Assembly (NCBI RefSeq): GCF_024436395.1
Contig: NZ_JAFMZO010000002.1
Location: 620,001-684,000, forward strand
DNA: 64,000 bases
Origin: Paradesertivirga mongoliensis
Lineage (GTDB): Bacteria > Bacteroidota > Bacteroidia > Sphingobacteriales > Sphingobacteriaceae
Reading direction: 5' to 3'
This document shows positions 58,888 to 64,000 of the stretch, one piece after another. The notes under the pieces are model-generated. The model was not told where the DNA came from. It worked only from the letters and a program-made list of their open reading frames with translations, and ran no database searches. Each line of letters opens with the position of its first letter. The stretch's first letter is position 1. The translations under genes were made by a program, and so were the position numbers.

Positions 58888-59106
58888 ATGACTAAGTTAG
58901 GCTTATACTTAACTAAGAAATCTATAAACAAAGCTGAAGTTGCTCGTAGAACTGGAATAAGCAAATCACGGTTGAGTGAGTTGTCGAATAATACTTCTAC
59001 ACAGCTTAGAGGGGATGAACTTTATCTGATTGCGTTGGCGATGGATGTTAATCCGTGTGAGCTATTGGAAAATTTGTATTCGGATTTGAAATTGAAGGAG
59101 GAATGA
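58888..59106 (+). CDS. Small XRE-type helix-turn-helix regulator
   Basis: The 72-residue protein is almost only a HTH_3 domain: KLGLYLTKKSINKAEVARRT (helices 1-2), GISKSRLSELSNN (recognition helix), then 'LRGDELYLIALAMDVNPCEL'. It resembles the DNA-binding part of phage-type repressors. Its stop overlaps the ATG of the downstream TonB_C gene (ATGA), so both are translated together. Dyads in its leader suggest autoregulation and joint control of the divergent 58410 gene. A frameshifted copy of its C-terminal half is at 63169-63332. Confidence 0.88.
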   Translation: MTKLGLYLTKKSINKAEVARRTGISKSRLSELSNNTSTQLRGDELYLIALAMDVNPCELLENLYSDLKLKEE

Positions 59107-59591
59107 TGCCCAGAGCAAAAACTAATAAATACTCCCGTTTTATTGTATTTCTTTTTATTTATATATCTGTTAATGCAAAAGCTCAAGATAGTCCTGCACT
59201 AAACGATACCTCGACCACATATCGCGACGGCTTGGTAGTTATTGTTGAAACACTTCCTCATTATCCAGGAGGAGTGAAGAAATTTTATCAACTTATCGAA
59301 AAAGAATATAGGTTTACAAGTTCTGCTATCGAAGCTGCGGTCAAAGGGAAAGTAGTTGTTAGCTTTGTTGTTGATAAAGATGGATCGCTTACAGATTTCA
59401 AAGTTTTGAGTGATCTTGGCTATGATACGGGAGAACAATTAATCAAGGTTTTAAAAATGTCCGAGAGATGGATTCCGGGAATGCAGAATGGGAAACCTGT
59501 TCGTGTTCAATATTCATTACCTGTGAACTTAGAAGCTCCTGTATTGAAAAATCGCCGGAAGAAAAAGCATGATTTAAGGCATGAGTCATAA
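59103..59591 (+). CDS. Secreted TonB_C domain protein, coupled to XRE gene
   Basis: The 162-residue protein starts with a signal peptide (residues to about 28, FLFIYISVNAKAQ) and a TonB_C domain (about 45-145): VVIVETLPHYPGGVKKFYQL, then GKVVVSFVVDKDGSLTDFKV and SERWIPGMQNGKPVRVQY. The C-terminus is basic (RRKKKHDLR). The domain without a transmembrane or Pro-rich spacer is a soluble periplasmic partner rather than an energy-transducing TonB. The ATG overlaps the XRE stop by 4 bp. Regulator-plus-TonB_C pairs are seen in several Bacteroidota loci; role unknown. Confidence 0.82.
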   Translation: MMPRAKTNKYSRFIVFLFIYISVNAKAQDSPALNDTSTTYRDGLVVIVETLPHYPGGVKKFYQLIEKEYRFTSSAIEAAVKGKVVVSFVVDKDGSLTDFKVLSDLGYDTGEQLIKVLKMSERWIPGMQNGKPVRVQYSLPVNLEAPVLKNRRKKKHDLRHES

Positions 59592-59708
59592 AGGATCCAG
59601 ACTAAGACAACGACAATCATCTTTGAATGCTATCCTAACGAACTCATTCACATACAAAACATCTAGTAAACTCCAAAACTCAAACTACCTCAAACCATCA
59701 TTTAAACC

Positions 59709-59810
59709 CCTCAGTCAGCGAAGGGCTGACAGCTCCCCTTGAAAAAAGGGGAGCAGGTATGGCGCCTTAGAGCCCCTATCCCCTTAAGGGGAAATGTAAA
59801 ACGGATAAAT
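59709..59810. repeat. GC hairpin block (family D)
   Basis: GCTCCCCTTGAAAAAAGGGG AGC (split here) at 59732-59754 is a strong hairpin. A second short palindrome with CCCCTTAAGGGG lies at about 59776. Such hairpins are common in intergenic DNA of this phylum. Confidence 0.55.
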
Positions 59811-59829
59811 ATAACAGGTCCTTGAAAAA

Positions 59830-59965
59830 ACCAAAACTTCAGCCTCACCTCCGAACCGCGGAGATACCTCTCTCCGCACCACCGCTTCCACGACCCAACC
59901 GTTCGGTATGACGTAAATATGTTATTGCCGTTTCCATAGGAAACAGAATAAAACGTCAACCTCAA
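59830..59965. repeat. Family A variant left of katG
   Basis: CCGCGGAGATACCTCTCTCC..CCGTTCGGTATGACGTAAAT with a GTTATTGCCGTTTCCATAGG end. Nearly the same sequence occurs at 62848-62970, so katG lies between two direct copies. Confidence 0.78.
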
Positions 59966-60010
59966 CACCCAGCCACCCATCATACCCCCAAAACCTAACC
60001 TACGAAGCCC

Positions 60011-60183
60011 GTGAATTCCGCAGTGCCGGCCAAAGTTCTGCCATCAGCTGGCCAGTGCGGAAGGAAGGGCATTGGCTGCTTGCCCGAAGCCAGGCCTTCT
60101 GCGCCGGTGGCAAGCAGACGCAGCCCCTGCGCTGATGGGAGAACTGTGCGCTGACTAGAGCCCAAAGGCACCTCGGAATTCAC
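60011..60183. other. GC-rich nested inverted repeat
   Basis: The outer arms are GTGAATTCCG (60011-60020) and CGGAATTCAC (60174-60183). Inside, AGTTCTGCCATCAGC pairs with GCTGATGGGAGAACT and CTGCTTGCC with GGCAAGCAG, so the whole 173 bp can fold into one long stem. The plus and minus frames in it are open but have no protein features. Confidence 0.55.
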
Positions 60184-60247
60184 TTGACTTTATTTATAAG
60201 TTTCCATCGCTTTTTAAGGAATAAATGAGATCGCTTCGCTAAGTATG

Positions 60248-60271
60248 GTCCTTTTTGTCAAGAAAAAGGAC
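60248..60271. terminator. Hairpin GTCCTTTTT/AAAAAGGAC
   Basis: Perfect 9-bp arms around a 6-base loop, in the leader region 160 bp before katG. It could terminate transcription from either side or act as attenuator. Confidence 0.45.
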
Positions 60272-60394
60272 TAGGCCACCGCGGCCAATGAGCGGACGAA
60301 AGGAAATCCAATTTTACAGCTATTTAGTCTCAGCTATCCATATCAACTCCATCTATATCATCATCAATTTTTAATATAAAATCGAATAGTATAA

Positions 60395-62719
<2,325 letters not shown>

Positions 62720-62739
62720 TAAGCTGTATTGAAAAAGTG

Positions 62740-62775
62740 CCGCCTCATAGTCAATCACTATGAGGCGGTTTTTTT
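62740..62775 (+). terminator. Terminator of katG
   Basis: CCGCCTCATAGT..ACTATGAGGCGG followed by seven T, 20 bp after the stop: a 12-bp perfect stem. Confidence 0.9.
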
Positions 62776-62847
62776 ATGGGCATTGTGTCTTAAACCAGCT
62801 CAATACAATCTTATTTCAATTAAGCACCCAGCAACCTAAACCACAAA

Positions 62848-62970
62848 AACTTCAGCCTCACCTCTAAACCGCGGAGATACCTCTCTCTTCCGCATCGCCA
62901 CTTCTACGACCCCACCGTTCGGTATGACGTAAATATGTTATTGCCGTTTCCATAGGCCAAAGCCCAAACG
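62848..62970. repeat. Family A variant right of katG
   Basis: Repeats the block at 59830-59965 in the same direction (CCGCGGAGATACCTCTCTC and CCGTTCGGTATGACGTAAAT). Confidence 0.78.
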
Positions 62971-62983
62971 TCAACCTTCCCAA

Positions 62984-63010
62984 GCCTTGGTTCGTGTCCT
63001 CACGAACCAA
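62984..63010. repeat. Family C palindrome
   Basis: CCTTGGTTCGTGTCCTCACG followed by AACCAAT; a single left arm. Confidence 0.7.
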
Positions 63011-63127
63011 TCACATAAGCTGTGCTGCCAAAGACTTGAACAAGAAAGGTTACACTCACTCTCCATGAATTCACTGACTTTCACTATTGGCAAAGCTTAA
63101 GTTAGGCTAACTATAGCTATTATAAAA

Positions 63128-63166
63128 GGTCCGAGTTGCAAACTCGAACCAGCACATGCTCGGACC
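63128..63166. other. Hairpin GGTCCGAG/CTCGGACC
   Basis: Outer arms GGTCCGAG (63128) and CTCGGACC (63159) enclose CGAGTTGCAAACTCG, itself a palindrome. It has no T-run and is not a tRNA. Confidence 0.45.
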
Positions 63167-63168
63167 AG

Positions 63169-63332
63169 CGTGGGGAGTACGGGTTTAAGTAAAGTTCGTT
63201 TTGAGTGAGCTGTCTCTTAACGAAAAAGCCAAGCTCCGGGCTGATGAGCTTTATTTAATTGCTTTAGCAATGGACGTTAATCCGTGTGAGTTGCTGGAGA
63301 ATGTTTGTTCGGAGTTGAAGTTGAAGGAGTAA
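63169..63332 (+). pseudogene. Frameshifted remnant of the XRE regulator
   Basis: Translation gives STGLSK in one frame, then after a +1 shift LSEL..KAKLRADELYLIALAMD and VNPCELLENVCSELKLKE, matching the C-terminal two thirds of the XRE protein at 58888. One extra base near 63195 breaks the frame. The 5' half is missing. Confidence 0.75.
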
Positions 63333-63384
63333 TGTGGCTAATTGAGATTTTTTTGAAGCATTCATATTACGTATCACAGTCAAG

Positions 63385-64000
63385 TCAAGCCACTGGCTTG
63401 TTCACCTTGCGTATTGCGGTTATAGGGTATAAGTTATTAGGACTAGTAAATTCATATAGTTCGATTAGCCCCTTCTGTTCTAGGACATTGACCATATCGT
63501 AACTTGTTCTATAATCATAGCCCTGCGCTCCTAAATAGTTTGTGACGAAGTGCTTCAAACTGATGAAGTTATCCCGAGTCTTCAATGCCCACCGTTCGCT
63601 ATCTGCTAATTTTTCCAAAAAAGTCTCTTCGGAAATAACTTGATAAGTGGCAAATGTACTTGCAATATTTTCTTGAATCGTCACCTTTTCATCAATGCTA
63701 AACGTAATGCCATCAATTTTTGAATTAGCATTCGTGATTATTTCTTCTAACTCCTTTGTAAGAGTATCTGCATTATCTAAATCTATACGGGTGAAAAGAT
63801 TATTATGCGCAACTTTATGTCTTATCTTCTCCAAATCTTCCCACTTAGTTTGGAAGCCCTTCTCTTTGAATGTATCTTGAAAAAACTTCGTATAATTACT
63901 TTCTAATTCCTTTTTTAAGTTCTTAATTGCAGCTGGCGACTCCTCTAAGCCTAACACCTTTGAGACAATGTCTTCCCGACTAATAAACCCCGAGGATTGT
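63385..64000 (-). CDS. HEPN-motif protein (partial, N-terminus beyond window)
   Basis: The frame is open to the right edge (at least 205 codons) and stops at 63385. The visible part begins SGFISREDIVSKVLGLEESP and contains a helical region with RHKVAHNNLF, an R-x4-H motif diagnostic of HEPN RNases and toxins, preceded by WEDLEKI. A second helical part follows (TNAN..EKVTIQENIASTFA, 'TRDNFISLKHFVTNYLGAQG') and a C-terminal winged-helix-like segment (YDYRTSYDMVNVLEQKGLIE). HEPN proteins often serve in RNA-targeting defence or toxin-antitoxin pairs, but the missing N-terminus could carry another domain. No antitoxin gene is seen downstream. Confidence 0.6.
   Translation of the reverse strand, partial: QSSGFISREDIVSKVLGLEESPAAIKNLKKELESNYTKFFQDTFKEKGFQTKWEDLEKIRHKVAHNNLFTRIDLDNADTLTKELEEIITNANSKIDGITFSIDEKVTIQENIASTFATYQVISEETFLEKLADSERWALKTRDNFISLKHFVTNYLGAQGYDYRTSYDMVNVLEQKGLIELYEFTSPNNLYPITAIRKVNKPVA

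Noticed and set aside
59995..60183. 62-codon frame in the GC-rich element
   Set aside because: The sequence is explained by a long nested inverted repeat; no signal, domain or start context supports a gene.
63128..63166. Possible tRNA or tRNA fragment
   Set aside because: The hairpin has no cloverleaf arms or T-loop consensus in the correct order and is too short.

Overview
The window looks like a chromosomal segment of a soil- or plant-associated Bacteroidota bacterium, most likely family Sphingobacteriaceae (Pedobacter or Mucilaginibacter type). The support is direct: a type IX secretion C-terminal sorting domain on a 1354-residue surface protein, many Cys-anchored lipoproteins, almost no Shine-Dalgarno sequences, repeated TAnnTTTG promoter boxes typical of the phylum, and families common in this group (DUF4402, VOC, DoxX/YceI, PAS proteins, GIY-YIG). 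The genus is inference. No rRNA, tRNA, CRISPR array, prophage or complete insertion sequence was found.

Positions 1 to about 35,450 are an ordinary, compact gene region. A plant cell-wall theme runs through it: two GH28 pectinase-type enzymes (1975-3591, 14024-15382), a six-hairpin glycosidase (11686-13842), a GH43 enzyme (15389-16429), an acetyl-xylan-esterase-like CE7 protein (6439-7758), a CE15 glucuronoyl esterase (28980-30227) and a PL1-like pectate lyase (33913-35442). No SusC/SusD pair is present, so this is a scatter of secreted enzymes and not a classical PUL. Between them lie a BLUF photoreceptor, an M23 peptidase, LemA/DUF3137, a GreA-like factor, two cation/proton antiporters and an MTHFR-like protein. 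A Crp/Fnr regulator (24164-24745) sits next to a reductase/YceI/DoxX/dioxygenase gene run. Three FNR-type dyads exactly 23 bp apart lie just upstream of that run, and the regulator's recognition helix carries the matching E--SR residues.

From about 35,450 to 63,400 the character changes. Genes are separated by blocks of interspersed repeats: family A (about 215-235 bp, made of two inverted modules, with GTTCGATATGACGG and a CCGCGG end), family B (about 150 bp, with a GCCGA..TCGGC core and a CCTGCGCAGG palindrome), and family C (GGTTCGTG..CACGAACC palindromes, usually in inverted pairs). A small GIY-YIG nuclease is bracketed by family A repeats. Several genes lie between near-identical direct repeats. 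The block also holds a 12-unit 21-bp minisatellite, a MITE-like 72-bp inverted repeat and a GC-rich nested inverted repeat upstream of katG. Genes here include a ChaA-type antiporter, an EamA exporter, the T9SS surface protein, a PAS/HisKA protein without an ATPase domain, a solo PAS protein, two alpha/beta hydrolases, two TonB-C-terminal-domain proteins, an XRE regulator with its own operator-like dyads, and catalase-peroxidase katG. A frameshifted XRE remnant and a partial HEPN-motif protein end the window.

Two observations seem most worth following: the phased FNR-type operator array, and the repeat island with its GIY-YIG nuclease, which could be a repeat-plus-nuclease unit comparable in layout to REP/RAYT systems.
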